DNA of 64,000 nucleotides from Leucaena leucocephala (lineage: Eukaryota; Streptophyta; Magnoliopsida; Fabales; Fabaceae): NCBI GenBank assembly GCA_037074615.1, contig CM073527.1:28396848-28460847 (forward strand). Direction: 5' to 3'. Below the pieces are notes generated by a model. That model saw only the letters and a program-made list of their open reading frames with translations. It ran no database searches and was not told the origin of the DNA. A program made the translations under genes and the position numbers. Positions 1 to 13,638 of the stretch are shown here, piece after piece; position 1 is the stretch's first letter, and every line of letters starts with the position of its first letter.

Positions 1-93
1 GAATGCGATATGCCAACCAGGTTGTACACACGCATGCACACACAGAATACCACTTAAATGATTGCTCTTCTCATGGAATATGATCTGCATCAG

Positions 94-1788
94 GCTTTTC
101 TTACTGGATGCTCTGCTGGTGGTTTGGCCACTATTATTCACTGTGATGAATTTCGAAGTTTATTTCCAATGAGTACCAAAGTGAAGTGTCTTAGTGATGC
201 TGGGTTATTTCTTGATGCGTAAGTATCTATTCTGAATGACTTTTCACACTACTATAATATTTTGTTCTTTCATGGTTAAAGTAATTGTAAACTATTTTGG
301 AATTATAGGGTTGATGTATCTGGTGGGCGTACACTCAGGAAAATGTACAGCGAAGTTGTAGGGTTGCAGGTACCAATTTGGTTTAAGGCCGTAGTTTTAT
401 TGTAGTCTTACTGCAAAATATAATGTTTGTAAAATATCATAAATTAGTAGAGGTATTTCTTTCAAGGTCATCTTGAAAAGCGGTTAATAGTATGCGTTTC
501 AGTAACTTCAGAACCAAAAGCTAATGTGCAATTACAATATCAATTTCACTTCTGATTCTTAAACATCATGTCGGATAAATCCTGTTTTGGTCATAGATAC
601 TGAACCTAACCTGAAACTCTTCAACATAATTGAATTGAGTTTTAAAATGAGAAGCAGGATGTACCACATGCCAGAAATCCTGTATCAACTGATGATTTGA
701 CATGACAAATGTTATCTAAACATTGCAGGGGGTGAAGAAGAATCTACCTCAAACTTGTACTAACCGTCTTGATCCCACTTGGGTAATTACCGTTGTTTCT
801 CTTCTCTCCTGCTGAGAAAGTGAGAATTGAGATACAAATTTCATTTGAATTTGAACAGATATACATAAGCATTATTATTCTCCTTTACTGTTGCTTGATC
901 TTAGTTGAACTCTTGTGAATGTTGATTTTCCCCCTTCCCTTTCAGTGTTTTTTCCCTCAAAACTTGATTGGCAGTGTTAGAACCCCCCTCTTCATTCTCA
1001 ATGCAGCCTATGATTCATGGCAGGTAAATTGTCTAATTCAATCATCTGGCAGTTTTTGTCTCTTCTACTCTGGTAGAAGTGATCATGCGTTAAATGAATT
1101 ATTGAAAACAGACTAATCTAAACGTATAGCATTCCCTACTTGTTATCAGATTCAGTCCAGCTTGGCTCCTCCATCAGCAGATCCCCATGGCTATTGGCAT
1201 CAATGTAGATTGAACTATGCTAAATGTACTGGACCGCAACTTCATTTTCTGCAAGGTGATTGATATGTGATAAATTTGTATTCTGAAGCCTAGATATGTC
1301 TCAATTAGATCACTCAGGCAATTTAAAGCATATCACTGTTTGTTTTATACAGGGTTCAGGAATCAAATGCTAAATGCTGTTAGAGGCATTTCTACGTCGA
1401 ATCAGAATGGTTTGTCTATAAATTCATGTTTTTCACACTGCCAAAGTGAGAGGCAGGATACATGGTTTGCTGACCATTCCCCTGTCATCAACAAGGTATG
1501 ACTTATTCTGCTCTGAAGGAGAAATTATATTCGGTCATTGAACAAGATATATCATGCCTTGATATATATCCATGCGATAATATGAACTCTTGCATAATGT
1601 TTACCCATTTGATATTAGTCTTTAAATCTTTAATTTTAAGATGTTCTCAAAGCTCGTGTTTATGGTTTGAGAATTTGCAGGCAATTGCTTTGGCTGTGGG
1701 AGATTGGTATTTCGACAGAGCAGTTGTGAAGGACATTGATTGTCCATTTCCATGCGATAAGACTTGCCACCATCTGGTTTTCAGATGA
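94..1788 (+). CDS. Pectin acetylesterase (CE13 family), 3' part of gene
   Basis: The enzyme removes acetyl groups from pectin in the cell wall. Seven exons are visible: 94-218, 309-369, 729-782, 946-1023, 1150-1255, 1353-1495 and 1681-1788, all with GT-AG borders and matching phases. They encode the last 224 residues; the family is usually about 400 residues, so the N-terminal half and signal peptide lie left of the window. The Ser-hydrolase nucleophile motif GCSAGG is near the start of the visible part. The likely catalytic Asp is in NAAYDSWQ and the likely His in FADHSPVIN, in the order known for plant PAE/Notum enzymes. Conserved Cys residues are present (CTNRLDPTWCFFPQ, CPFPCDKTC). No lesion is seen in the visible exons. 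Bases 1-93 are intron. The family assignment is firm; which paralogue is not decidable. Confidence 0.95.
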
Positions 1789-4511
1789 CCAGAACTTCAT
1801 AACTCGTCTCTGTCTCATTCATCGTCCAATAACAGACAATAAAAGACAAGGTCGCTGATCAGGTCAAATTCTCTCCCAAGAATTGACTAGTAATCCACCG
1901 ATGAAACCCATTTTTAGAGTTTACATCAATTAGCTGTGAATGTAGAGCCCATTGCTCTCATTTTTTTCCCCAAGCAGATTAGTTCATTGTTAGCCAAAAA
2001 CTCGGGCTTTGATTGGATGGAATCTCTCTCACACACACACAGTTTTACTGTTTGCGAGGTATTAACAGTTTATTCCATTATTTACGAGATCACACACATC
2101 GGGGCTTATAAACGTGTTTGTTTGATACATTATATAAAGTATATCTGCATAGGCTGAAAGTTAAAGTTTATCACCCATGTAACTTTCTCCGTCAATTTAA
2201 CGTGATACATTATGATTGGATAAAGATTATCTGAAAAGTTCACTCGTAACACGAGCTTTATCTTAATAATAATAGTATCATATTACCACAGGGGACAGTC
2301 ATTTTCACCTCAAATTTTCAAACAACTTCTAATCACTGATCATCTGCTCTTTTTCACACACACCGTGAGTCGATACTGGATACTAATGAGACATTCAACT
2401 AGTTGCTTGTTCTCATTGGCCCCCCACTTCCTAATATCAAATGATTCATACATTATCTGTCACCCCATACAAATTAATCTCCAGCTAAGACTTTTATATA
2501 TACCGCCCATCATCATCACTTCAATCATTGTCCCCATCAACTATTTGTTTTTGTTACTCCTACCTGCCTGTATATTTAATTCACATACAAAATTTGTCCC
2601 TCAAAAAATAATTCAATGTCTATTGTCTACTGCTAAATTCCTTCTTATTGGGGAATCAAACAGGGGATTGAATAGCCACCGCCTCTCGTGTTTCTGTAAG
2701 CCGATGATTGTAGGGCCCCAACAAATTTGACCCAATAATTTGTGGCACATGCAGGGCGGTTTTAACACATGCAATCGCTATCTTGTGCGTATTAAATATT
2801 GAATGTCGAGATAGGGTTCTCTAATGGGCACGGAGACTTTTAAACAGGGGTAGGAGCCAATTTTGTACGTCTGGCTCCCCAATTTTGTTCTCATTTTTTG
2901 AATTGGCAATACTAATATCACAATTGTTCACTTCTCTCCGTAGTTCCTTCCACTAGGAACATGACGTGCTTCTTTATGATTTTTGTTTTTCCAATTCTTT
3001 TTTTTAAGGGAGAAGAGGGGGTTGATTGAATTTGGAACTTGAAAGCGAAAAGGCATCACTGTCACGGAAACTGCTTTGCCACTGTTTGACTTTAGTTTCA
3101 CTGATTCTGCTGATGCCAGACAAGGATTGATAAATATTACTGGATACCATCATTTTTTTTACTTTGACTCCACTTTGCCTTTTCACCTTCCCTGGTCCTC
3201 TCATCTTGTGAATGAAATATCAACTCTCTGTTACCCGTTGTCCGATAAACTTATAATAGGTTTCTGGGTTTTTGTAGTAGATCTGAAGTGCGGACTATTT
3301 AACCAAAACTGCAAAGTTTTACCACTAGGTGGCCACAAAGAAGGACACTGAAACAGAAAAAGGGAAAAACTTGTCCTTTTGTGGGTGAAAGTGCTTCAAC
3401 TGAAGAAGGATGTCTTGTTGCCATTTTTTTTGTTTTATAAGAATTTAAAAAAAAATAGATTAATCTATAATAGCGAAATCTCCTTTGTTCTTAGCGTCTT
3501 TTTGCCATTTCAATTATTACTCTCTCTCTCTCTCTAAATCTGTTGGCGCTTGAACGTCGGTTGGCGGATGCCCACGGCGGCCGCGGGGGCCCATCCGCTG
3601 AAGCAAAGGTAGAAGAACTAGGCGGAGGAATTAGGCCCACTCTATGCCACATAATTTTGCACAAACTTGTGTCATCTAAAACGGTACAAAGTAATTCGTG
3701 TCACCTCCCAATCCACTCTTCCTCTAAAATATCTTCTTGTTTGGGCCTTTAGCTATTCCTCCATTTTCAATTTATTTTCTTCTTTTGATAAGGTTTTATT
3801 GAGTAAAAAGTCATTTCCTGTAAATGTACCGAAGGAAGACAGAGTATGATTTGATCTTGTATCCACTCTTAAGCCGTTGATGCAAAAAAGTGAAAGTGAT
3901 CTCCATCTTTAGGAGACAATGATGGACACACATTTGAGCATCGATGGAGAAAACAAGATGCAACTTTGCTGGATTCTCTACTTGGAAAAAAGTTGGAATG
4001 GACTGTGTTAGAACACTTCGTAAAGAGAAAACAAATCCCGGACATCCAAAAAGTTATTAGGATTTGAAACTGTCCACTCCCACCGATATTGCTCCATGAA
4101 CTTCGTGTCACATAATAATGTTGAAGCTTGAAATTAGACGAATGTAAAGAATGATGTTAATTTTATACAGATGTTAAAAAAAAAAGAAGCTTCACGCTAC
4201 AGATCAATGATAATGCAAGAATATAATAAGAAGAGAGACGACCTAGAACAAGCCTTATTATTCTGCAGTGGTTCTTCTCTGTTTGACGAACAAAATGACG
4301 CAAATAAGCCTTGAATCAATCCCAAATATTATACTGTGACATAATAATGCTGGAAGCTAGCTTTTGCTATCAAACACATTTACAAATTTCAAAAATAGGA
4401 AAAAGAAAAATAATTCTATAGCACACACCTGTGGTCAGAACGCAGAAGGCATATTTCTGACCCCAGCACATAATAAAAACGTCTGCACCTTTCTGTTTCA
4501 TTGAACTGAAG
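1789..4511. other. Intergenic spacer with 3' UTRs
   Basis: This spacer lies between the convergent pectin acetylesterase and MYB genes and should hold both 3' UTRs. I see no coding sequence with family resemblance. It holds a TC microsatellite near 3521-3537 and, directly after it, an unusually GC-rich stretch at about 3541-3625 that stands out from the AT-rich surroundings. Short open frames here look like chance. Confidence 0.6.
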
Positions 4512-5902
4512 CTAAAGCGTTTGTCCAAAAGCCACTGAAAATCTCTGCATATCCTTGGTATATATATCTGAAGCTTGGAAAACTTGTGGATGCTGCTGGC
4601 CATTATGGTGCCAACTAATACTCGCCTCATCTGTTATGAACCCCGTTTCTGGTTTAACCTCACTGTCGATAGACTGAGAGATTTGATTGCCCAGAAAAAA
4701 TGGGGTATTAAGATACTCGGACCATTTTATGTCTTCTTGTTCTGCTTGTAAGGGTACTACGTTATTAACATGGAAATCCTTTTCCCACGTTAAAGTGTTG
4801 TTGTCGATGAAGTTATTGCCGTTTTGTAATGGTATATCACTATTGCTCCCACTGTTTTTGCTTCCATTGTTATTAAAGGCGGTGGCTTCCCATGCCTGAA
4901 CACCATGAATATGATCAGATTGGAGGCTAAGAGTGGGATTTGCATTTGTGGGCAAAATTGGATGGAGCATGGTGGGAGTAACAGCCGAATTAAGGTCTGA
5001 CATAACCTGAGAGAAACTGATAGAGCTAGGAATGAAGCAAAGAGAAGTACTGGTGTCAGGATTTGTTGCATAGTCGTTGAAGGGTTGGAAAGAGAAATAA
5101 GACCTATCCAGAAATAGATCATGGGAATTATTGTTGCTGTTGTTGTTGAAGTTGGATTGGGTTGAAACTTGAAGAGGAGGGTATAATTGTGCAGGTTTTG
5201 GTTCTGTTGACCCATGAGCCAAAGAGTGTTCATTGAATACTGAGGTTTTCTGATTGGTCTGCTTGTCCTTGTGGCTCTCAACATCAGAGAGAGGTTTGTG
5301 GGTGTTTGGGTCAATGCCTCTTTGCCTGAGCTTCTTTTTCAGGCAGGAATTCCATAGATTCTTGATCTCGTTGTCGGTCCTTCCCGGTAACTGAGCTGCA
5401 ATTTGAGACCACCTGGTAAATTCAGCAGCAACGAACCACATATCAAACCATTGAAACAAGAACAGCTAGGGCATGAATAGTCAATCCCATTGGCAAAAGA
5501 TTAACATCATTCATACCTGTTTCCCAGTGCTGCATGGAGCTCAATAATCAAATTCTCTTCCTGTTGGGAGAATGCTCCTCTCTTCAAATCAGGCCTCAGA
5601 TAATTTATCCACCTCAATCTGCAGCTCTTGCCACATCTCTGCAAGTCTGCCATATTCATTCACCATCAATATCAGTGAGGGGGAGAGAGCAGGTTAAAAC
5701 TTAAAAAGAGTGCTGTACACTACATAGTACAAGATCAAGTGCAGTATGGGAGAGAGAGACAGAAAGTACCAGCTAGTTTGGGGACAGAGCTCCAACATCC
5801 ATGGCCATGCTTGGTGATATAATTGAGAAGCTTCTCGTCTTCCTCTGGTGACCAGAGGCCTTTCCTTAGCTTTTGCTTGAAACAGCAAGGGTGTCTTCCC
5901 AT
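4512..5902 (-). CDS. R2R3-MYB transcription factor, MYB61/MYB86-like
   Basis: A nuclear DNA-binding regulator. Exons on the minus strand are 5902-5770 (133 nt), 5646-5517 (130 nt) and 5412-4512. The 133/130-nt first two exons are the hallmark structure of R2R3-MYB genes. The product is 387 residues. R2 carries Trp17, Trp37 and Trp57; R3 carries Phe70, Trp89 and Trp108. The N-terminus MGRHPCCFKQKLRKGLWSPE and the stretch after R3 (KKKLRQRGIDPNTHKPL) are typical of subgroup 13 (MYB50/55/61/86), whose known members act in secondary wall, lignin, mucilage or stomatal control. The codon across the first junction reads Asp45 where Gly is the more usual residue. The C-terminal region (about 130-387) is Asn/Ser-rich and low in fixed structure, as expected for an activation region. 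The start lies about 57 bases downstream of a TATA-like box. The subgroup call is good; the exact orthologue is inference. Confidence 0.95.
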
Positions 5903-5958
5903 GTGCAGTAACTTTTTCAGTGCTTTTGAGAGACTTGTCACTCAGAATATCTCTCTCT

Positions 5959-5968
5959 ATTATATATA
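5959..5968 (-). promoter_or_regulatory. TATA-like box of the MYB gene
   Basis: On the minus strand the sequence reads TATATATAAT, about 57 bases upstream of the MYB start codon. Position and composition fit a core promoter; the transcription start is not proven. Confidence 0.5.
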
Positions 5969-8900
5969 CCGACGTGGATAGAGCAGCAGGGAAGGAAGGA
6001 ATTCTAGGAAACAAGAAAGACAAAGAAAGGGAGGCTTCGGAGGGCTTTGACAAGCATGTTCCGAAAATAAAATGGCAGCTTGATAGCGAATCGAATAAAT
6101 AGAAGATGGTGCCTTTCGAGAAAGTTGAAACCCCAACACGATTTTCAAGCTTTTTTAAATTATCATCAAAATAACAACATTCAAAACTATATGACGATAT
6201 ATAGGGTGAATTCAATCATGACATAATCATCTGGGTCCCACCCAAGACATCTCATGTTCTGACAGTTAAAATAAAAGCGCTTAACCTCAGAAGACAGTAA
6301 AAGAATCCATCCATTTTAACTCGATTTCTGGTAAGTAGCAGTAGCTCCAAAGCTAGGAAGATTTTCACCGTGCTGCGTAACTAAATTTGGTCTTGGAAGT
6401 CATTATCGAGGATGATAAAAATAGAAAGATAATAATAAATTGTATGGAATTTGAATGCAGAAGAAGATGGGCTAAAGGGAAAGTTTGTTAAGAACAAGTA
6501 AAGGGCTGATATTAGCAATGTGAACAAAGAAAGGATGGTGCATTAAATCGATGATTAAAACGTTCTTTAGTTCGCTTTGGTGATGACGCTTTGAAATTGA
6601 GGAAATGCGATATGTTTCTTTCTTTTTCCTGGAATAGGTTTTTGTGCCGCGTACTCTTCAGTAGAAAGCTGAGCGTCTCTTCTTTTTGGCTTGATTTCTC
6701 ACAAGTCTTAGATCCTTTGGAAAAGTTTCATCATTTGGGTACAAATACACATTTACTTTTTCACATCTTTAGCAGGCTCATACTTTCTTCCCTTAGAAAA
6801 TACTGGAAAATTCAACCAACTCTCCCAAATGATTGTGTTTTTTGCAATTCGACAATTACGTTACTTTGTCATTCAATCGCCTTTCTTAAATCTCCATACT
6901 CTGCCGCTATCCGAATTCTATGACTCTGGAAAGATAATAAAAGCATATTAGTTTTTTTTTATATATATATCAAGGGTCTCTAACTACAATAATCGTTAAT
7001 AATGGAAATAAACAAAGGTACTTGTTCTTACAGATACGACAGTCACAATAATGCAATTGTCCTTTGTTTAATGAAGCCTGCGATTCTTGAAATATATGAA
7101 ACCAAACAAATTTGTACCATCTATCTGCAGGTCCTCTTAATAACTTGTCAGAACTTTTTGTTATATGTACGTATGTATGGTTTACGATGATTATGCGGGG
7201 GGGAAAAAAAGATTGTTGACTCTGAAAGGAAAAAGTCAAATTTTAAAAGCTTGGAATGGTTTTGAAATATGAGATCAGAAACGGAAGATTCCACAATAGG
7301 TAATGACGAGGGATTGAATTGGAGCATGTTTTGAATAGCGAGTTCATCAATAACTTGTTACCATGTATGCGTCCTTCCTTTACAGAAGGACAAGTTATCA
7401 ACTTCCATAATTAAAACACCGAAATAATGAATATTTTAATTACAGAACAGGATAACTCTCAAGACAAAAAGGTCTAACAACATGAGTGTGAGCAACTGTA
7501 AATTAAAAAATGGGTTGAAATGGTGTGAACTTATCATTTGTTTTCTCTTTTTCTAGACAATAATTACATGTCTTGGAATAGAAGTAATCAAGGAACATAT
7601 AAAATTAATCACTTGATTCGTCTGCGTCTGTGTCAGATGGCCCAAATTGTACAATATTCTCTACATGATATAATTCACGGCACAGAAACGTCCAAATTGG
7701 ACCGCTGTCTTTTAAGCGCTTAACTTAAACATGATCACGTTCATAATTTGAAACAAGTATCTTCGCCTCTCAATAATATAATAGTACATTAATATGGATA
7801 GCCTGTCTCTTTGTTCTGACATTCTGAAAGTTTCCGTGGCGTAAACAATGACTCCATTATAAAAAGAAGAAACTCCATGGAAGATGCTTTGTAATCCGCA
7901 CACTCCATACCGGTCATTATGCGTTTAAAAGCTTATCTTAGTATTCCCATTCCCCTCGGGAGCTGTTAAGTGAAGTCAAACTGGAACCTTTGTAAATTGT
8001 ATCCGCCACTATTACGTTAATAATATACGGCGGCCTCGTTGTCATTTGGAGTTTCACTGCAAATAATCAGGTTTGGTGCCCTTTAATCAAGTGATCAAAT
8101 TGAAGTTGGTCAGCTATGTTATTGATCCTCTGTTTTTCTACAATCCCTTTTCTTTGTTTATTCCACCGGGGAAATGAAACATTGATGCCCGTGTTTCGGG
8201 AATCAATCTCTGATAACTAATGATTGGAGGCTATGAAGTTGCAATATTTTAACCCCTTTTAAGGACCAAAAAAACAATAAAACTTGGCATCTCATTATCA
8301 ATGAATGAAGCGGCAAATATTCGCTGCCAGAACAGAGTAATCCACACTTGAATTGGTCTCTTCAAGAAAAGAGGCATGCATGGAATCTATAGTTGAATAA
8401 AGATAATGAACAAGCATTTAAATAAACTAAAATGTAAATCAGGCTAATAATTAATAGCCCAGGCCTACAGATATATACAGTTTATAGGCACAGTTTTTGA
8501 AGGGTAATGATAAAGCAGGGGGAGACAAGAGTTGGGACAAATCTCATCCAAAATCACCTGTTCATTTTGCTGTGTATTTGTCTCCCAAGTTGGTAAGCTG
8601 TGATTCCTTTGGGGAAGGGTGAATATGTAATTTTCTTTTTTGGGGGGGGGGGTGTTGGCCACAGCAAGGCAAAACTTGATGACAATAAAAGGATTTTTGA
8701 TTTGTGGGTGGCATTATTGTGTGTTAGAATATGTGATAACAATCTTGGTAGGTCCATCTTATGCCCTCTAATTCAAGCTTATTATTTGTTTAGGTCCAAG
8801 TCCAATGCATGTTGCTACTCACACAGATTAAACAAGCCCCTTCTCCTTGTGCGTGTGTATTTGTTTGTTCTCAGCTATGATTTAAAGTCTTCGGAAGAAC

Positions 8901-11443
8901 CATTGATTACTATTGTGGAAACGCATACAAGAAGAATTTTGTCCGGGCTTGCCTTAAATCATTATCTGTCTAAAAACCAGAAGAACACAAGTGATACAGA
9001 GGATTTAGTAGTAACAGTTTTGAATTAACATGAGGGATTACATAAAGCTGAAACATGAATCGGAAGGATGAGAATTCCACGTAAAGTGAAGGGTGTGATT
9101 TGAAAAGGGGTTGAAGTGAGAGGAAGGAGTATAATAATAATGGTGATGGGGAATTTATAAAGTGAAAGATAGGGAAGATCGTAATAATGAAGACAAGGTG
9201 TTTCGAAATGAGGGAGACACAATCCTCTTGCCCTTGAAACAAATTGGGTGATAGAAGATGCCTCTGCATTATCCTTGAATGTATCTTTTCAGCAGCTAAT
9301 TATAAATGTAACAGACAACTAATTGACAAGAGAAAAGAGACATATATATATATATATATATATATTGTGCTAATTATATTTTGATTTCAATTCATGACCT
9401 CTTCTTGCTTAGTGCAATGGAAATTAATAATAGCTGTCAACTCCCAAATATTTGACATATAATAATAAAATAAGCTGCTTGGAAACGTAGCAACAGTTGT
9501 AAGTTGTAACCACTGCCACTATGTTAAACTTTTTTTATTTTCAAACACTCACATGCTCTCTCTCTCTCTCTAACCTTCCAACCCTAAGCTAATCATTAGT
9601 TAAGCTACTGCAGTGAACTTAGCCATTAAACATACCCACACTAATGATTATACCACAGATCAGTCATTTGCATTGTCACCTAAGCAGAGAACACAATATT
9701 CTTTCAATTTTTCTTTTGGAGTTAACTTCAGTTTCCATAGATTCTTCGGTTCTCCTTAACATGATCAAAGTTTAACATATGATTATCTATTGGATATATT
9801 GGCACTGGTGCATAATATGAAAAATAACTATAGACTATTTACTTATATTTTGCAGATTGATTGACAATGTGTACTTCTTTTGTGGCAAACATGAAAGAAA
9901 ATGATGAGAAGTGGGGAAGAGTGAGAGATAAATTAAGAAGGTGAAGGGTTAGATTCTGAGAGGACATAAAATAATTAGGTAATGGAAGAAATAAACACAG
10001 GTACATGCATAATCTTTGATTTTTCATCAACTCACTAACGTCCCTGTCATGGTGTAATTGCTTTCCCTTTCTGGAAGATTAACATCTAACACTTGATTAT
10101 TGTTTCCCTAATCTCCCTCCACTCTTCCTTTTCCGTATTTTATTATGTTCCCAACCCTGTTTGCCTCCGTCTATCAGTGTTTTTTATATAAACACGTCGC
10201 GAAAAGCCTTAAGCAAGTATATTCAAAGGCTCTGGTTGAAATGTTACCCTTTGTTAGAATGATTACGTTTCAATTGCTTTTGCTTTCTCTGTGGAGGTAG
10301 CTAGTGGGAAATGATATAGTCAAATTTATCAACCCATTTGCATCATTACTTGTAATTTTGGGTGGGAGAGCCCTGTGACTCTGAATCAACTGTTTGAGAT
10401 TCTCTGAATGGAGAACCTAAACAGATGAAAAGTCTTACTTTTGAGGACAAACAGTGAGCAGACACGAGACAGCCCTACGTCTTATGCATCATCCATGCAC
10501 CTATATTTGGTTCTTACTTTATAATGACAACTTGGTTAAATCCAACACAACCCGTAATGCTTGTGTCCTCTGTGACTGTGACTCTTTTCGACATTGTGTC
10601 ATTATCTTTTAATACCTTTGTTAAACACTGATAAAGTTAATGCCGAGATTCTCCTGATTTTCTTGATAAATGCACTGGTATTGAGCTCTACTTTACTGGG
10701 CCGGAGCCTATGTCTGAAAAAGTGAAAATCAAGATAGAAGTCGCAAGCAAGATGGGCTTAGATGAAGGAGAATGGTAGAAGTAGAGAAGTAAATCAAGGG
10801 GCTAGTTCCTAATTTTGAAGAGACATGGGTTTAGTAGTGTTAGGACATATGAGGCATATCCTTCCTGTCCTCAAACTGCCTCCGCCTTATTCAATTCAAT
10901 TCAACATTATTCTTCTGTTTTTTTTTTTATACAATTTTTTTAGAAAAAGGTTAGGCTCACCCAATATTAAGGACAGAGTAAAATCTCACTTCCTCCTAAG
11001 CGATACCAGTGTCAAGTATAGCAAACTGTCAATTACCCTCAAGTATAAACCTAAACACCTAAGAGTTATGATGTCTCTCCAAGCGTCGCGACTAAAATCA
11101 CAATAAAGTAGTACTATCCAGAGATCAAATATGCTCCAAATAGTCATATGTCTCACCTCTTTCTCATATGCTTCTTCTTATATTGTAAGGGATTAGAGGA
11201 AATCGGGCCCATATTTTGGGCTCAGTTTCATCTACAGTTTAGCCCATTGATTTATTCTAGGCCGCTTTCAACAGAGTTGCGTCCAAAAAGGTAGCCCAAT
11301 ATAGTAATTGGGCCTTCTATATAGCCCAGTACCATTGACAGAGAATTAGAAACCGCTACTTGGAGATTGTGCGTTTGGGCGCCTTACATCCCTTTGACGA
11401 CACCATGGCACCTGTCATGATTAATAAGGATTATGAGAGCCAC
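5969..11443. other. Long intergenic spacer, MYB upstream region
   Basis: About 5.5 kb upstream of the divergent MYB gene. Open frames here are short and show no recognisable family. It contains a run of 11 G at 8642-8652, an (AT)n tract at about 9342-9365 and a TC tract near 9558-9571. Part of it is probably the MYB promoter. I see no RNA gene or intact transposon. Confidence 0.55.
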
Positions 11444-12241
11444 ATAGGGCTGTACATAAAGCCCGATACTCGATATACCCTACTCAGTCCGTAATAAAAA
11501 TGTCCTATTTAGCCCGATAAATATAGGGCAGGGTTGGGCATTTGGCTGCAAAATACAGCCTATACATTTTTCGGGTTGGGCACTGGGTATAGGGGCTGCC
11601 CTGCCCTAGCCTGCCCATGAGCACCATTTCTTTCTTTTTTTTTTATTTTTTTCTCTATCTTATAAGGGAGAATATGATAGCTACTAGTGACTATAAGATA
11701 ATTTTAGAGATATAAGTAGTTAAGTAGGTAAGTTGTATCTTTTAATATTTATAACTATACTATTTTTTTCTTCGTTTTTCAACTTTGTTAATTATCATAT
11801 TATTATATTACAAATTATAATTATTTATTTTATCTTTTTAGATGCTTTATCTTTGTCAATTTTAGGGAGATTGATACAAATTTATAATTACAAACTATTT
11901 AGATTTCAACGCTTATTTTTTATATACAATGGATCTCAAGATTTTAATTATTATCTTTGTTCTCTTATTCTTAGTGAATTATAGATACTATTTAACTCTC
12001 GAAGACACATGAATATGATATTATTTTATAAATTTATAATTATAGATTTTTTTCACAACATGAACATGACATCATGCATTAGGTATGCCCAGCCCGCTCA
12101 TACCCAGCTCAAAATTATTAGGATTTTTACCGAGCAGGGTCAGGCATCGGGTTGCAAAATGCAGCCCATATATTTTTTGGACAGGACACCGGGTAGGGGG
12201 CTACTCTACCTAACCCTGCCCATGCATATTCCTAGAGTCAC
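11436..12241. mobile_element. hAT-like non-autonomous element with 8-bp target duplication
   Basis: The element is about 790 bp (11444-12233). It starts ATAGGGCTGTACATAAAGCC; the other end, read inward on the minus strand, is AGGAATATGCATGGGCAGGG, a partial terminal inverted repeat. It is flanked by AGAGCCAC (11436-11443) and AGAGTCAC (12234-12241), an 8-base direct repeat with one mismatch, the size hAT transposons make. Inside are two direct repeats of about 100 bp (about 11527-11625 and 12135-12232) rich in GGGC/CCCG motifs, around a very AT-rich core. No transposase is visible. The superfamily call rests on the 8-base duplication and ends, so it is probable and not certain. Confidence 0.6.
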
Positions 12242-13304
12242 ACATTTCTATGGGTTTGCTATAAGTATGGGAGACTTATATCACTGTTGTTTTTATCCAC
12301 TTGATGGCTTTCACAGCTTAAAGCTAATTTTTTTAATAAGATTAGCCGCTTAATGAGATATGGAAATCCTCTGTGATACTTCTTAGCCAGACTTGCAGAG
12401 ATGAGACACATACAGCAGATTCTAAACTCAACATTTCTAGGGGAAATTAGGTTTCACTCATTGCTAAGCATCGTCATGTCTTCATGACCTGCAAGCACAA
12501 CCCAACAATCAAAATTTTTATTGGGTTATAAATGTGAACAAAAAAAAACATATACGTGTTCGGGGGATACTTACCCATGTTTTACTCGTTACGATCAGCA
12601 TCAGAGGTGTGACCACGATCATGTGCAAAAGCTGATTCTCCTGATCCAACATTGGTTGCTTCACACTAGCATCACAAAAAAGGAATAGTTCCCAAACATC
12701 AAGAGTTGTTTTGCAAAATTATCTCTTCAACAGGTAACTATTACCATCTTTCAAACCTCCGAAAACAGACCTGGGTAAACATTTTCCTTGTTGGGTTACT
12801 GCCTCCAGTGCCTCGCATAACTTGAGAACAGCACAGTGGGAGGCCTTTGGGCCTTTTTTTTGGGCCGTCCATATGCCCATTTCCATTCCTTCCACGTAAA
12901 AGCACGTACTTCATGCCCACTTTACACGCTGAAAAATACTATTAAGTTTTATAGCATAAAGTTTATTGGTCACACGAACCGAAAATAATTCTGAGGAACA
13001 AACATTTAAAATTTTATGACAGAGTAATATATGTATATAGACACTAATACACATACTGTATTTTACAAGACTTTATGCAATGTAATGCAACGTGGGCGAT
13101 GTAGTTTTACGTTCGAGTGGGGGTAACAGGGTAGATTAGGGGTTAGGAGGCTATTATGATTTGTATTCGTGTGTATGGAATTGATGGATTTAATTAGTAA
13201 TGAAGGGAGAGTGGGAGGTGACATGTGTGTGGAGGAGGAGGTTAGGCAACGAGAATGATAATGAGAAAAGTGAGTTTTGTGGAGAATTGAGATCGGAATA
13301 AAAG
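12242..13304. other. Intergenic spacer upstream of the RCI2-like gene
   Basis: About 1 kb with no recognisable coding sequence. It presumably includes the promoter of the RCI2/PMP3-like gene. I could not pick a convincing TATA box. Confidence 0.5.
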
Positions 13305-13638
13305 ATGGGGGAAATGGACGCAGAGAAGACGGTGGATTGCATAAGCATATTGCTCGCCATATTCATACCTCCCATTGGCGTCTTCCTCAAGTACGGACTC
13401 CAGGTACGTGTGTGTGTATATCTATCTATATATTTCTTGATGACGCCATTCATGCATGAAATCTCAAAATGAATGGATGAAAAAAGAATGATTTTGGGTT
13501 TGGCGGTTTGTCAGTGAGTGAGTAATTAATGTTAATTGGATTGGATGGGTGCAGCTGGAGTTCTGGATATGCCTCATCCTCACGCTCATTGCTTATGTTC
13601 CCGGAATCGTCTACGCCATCTACGTCCTCCTCAAATGA
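13305..13638 (+). CDS. RCI2/PMP3-type small hydrophobic membrane protein
   Basis: Two exons, 13305-13403 and 13555-13638, encode 60 residues. The protein has two hydrophobic segments: about residues 12-31, including the family motif IPPIGVFLKYG, and about 34-56, including EFWICLILTLIAYVPG, ending IYVLLK. This matches the UPF0057/PMP3 family (plant RCI2, LTI6), small plasma-membrane proteins induced by cold and salt that affect membrane potential and ion tolerance. The intron after the ...KYGLQ codons is at the usual place for plant RCI2 genes. A second Met at residue 4 could also be the start, giving 57 residues; the first is chosen because it is the most 5' in-frame ATG. It is too short and split to appear as one long open frame. 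Confidence 0.93.

Noticed and set aside
8600..9028. 142-codon open frame with a poly-Gly segment
   Set aside because: The Gly run comes from the 11-G homopolymer; the rest has no family features.
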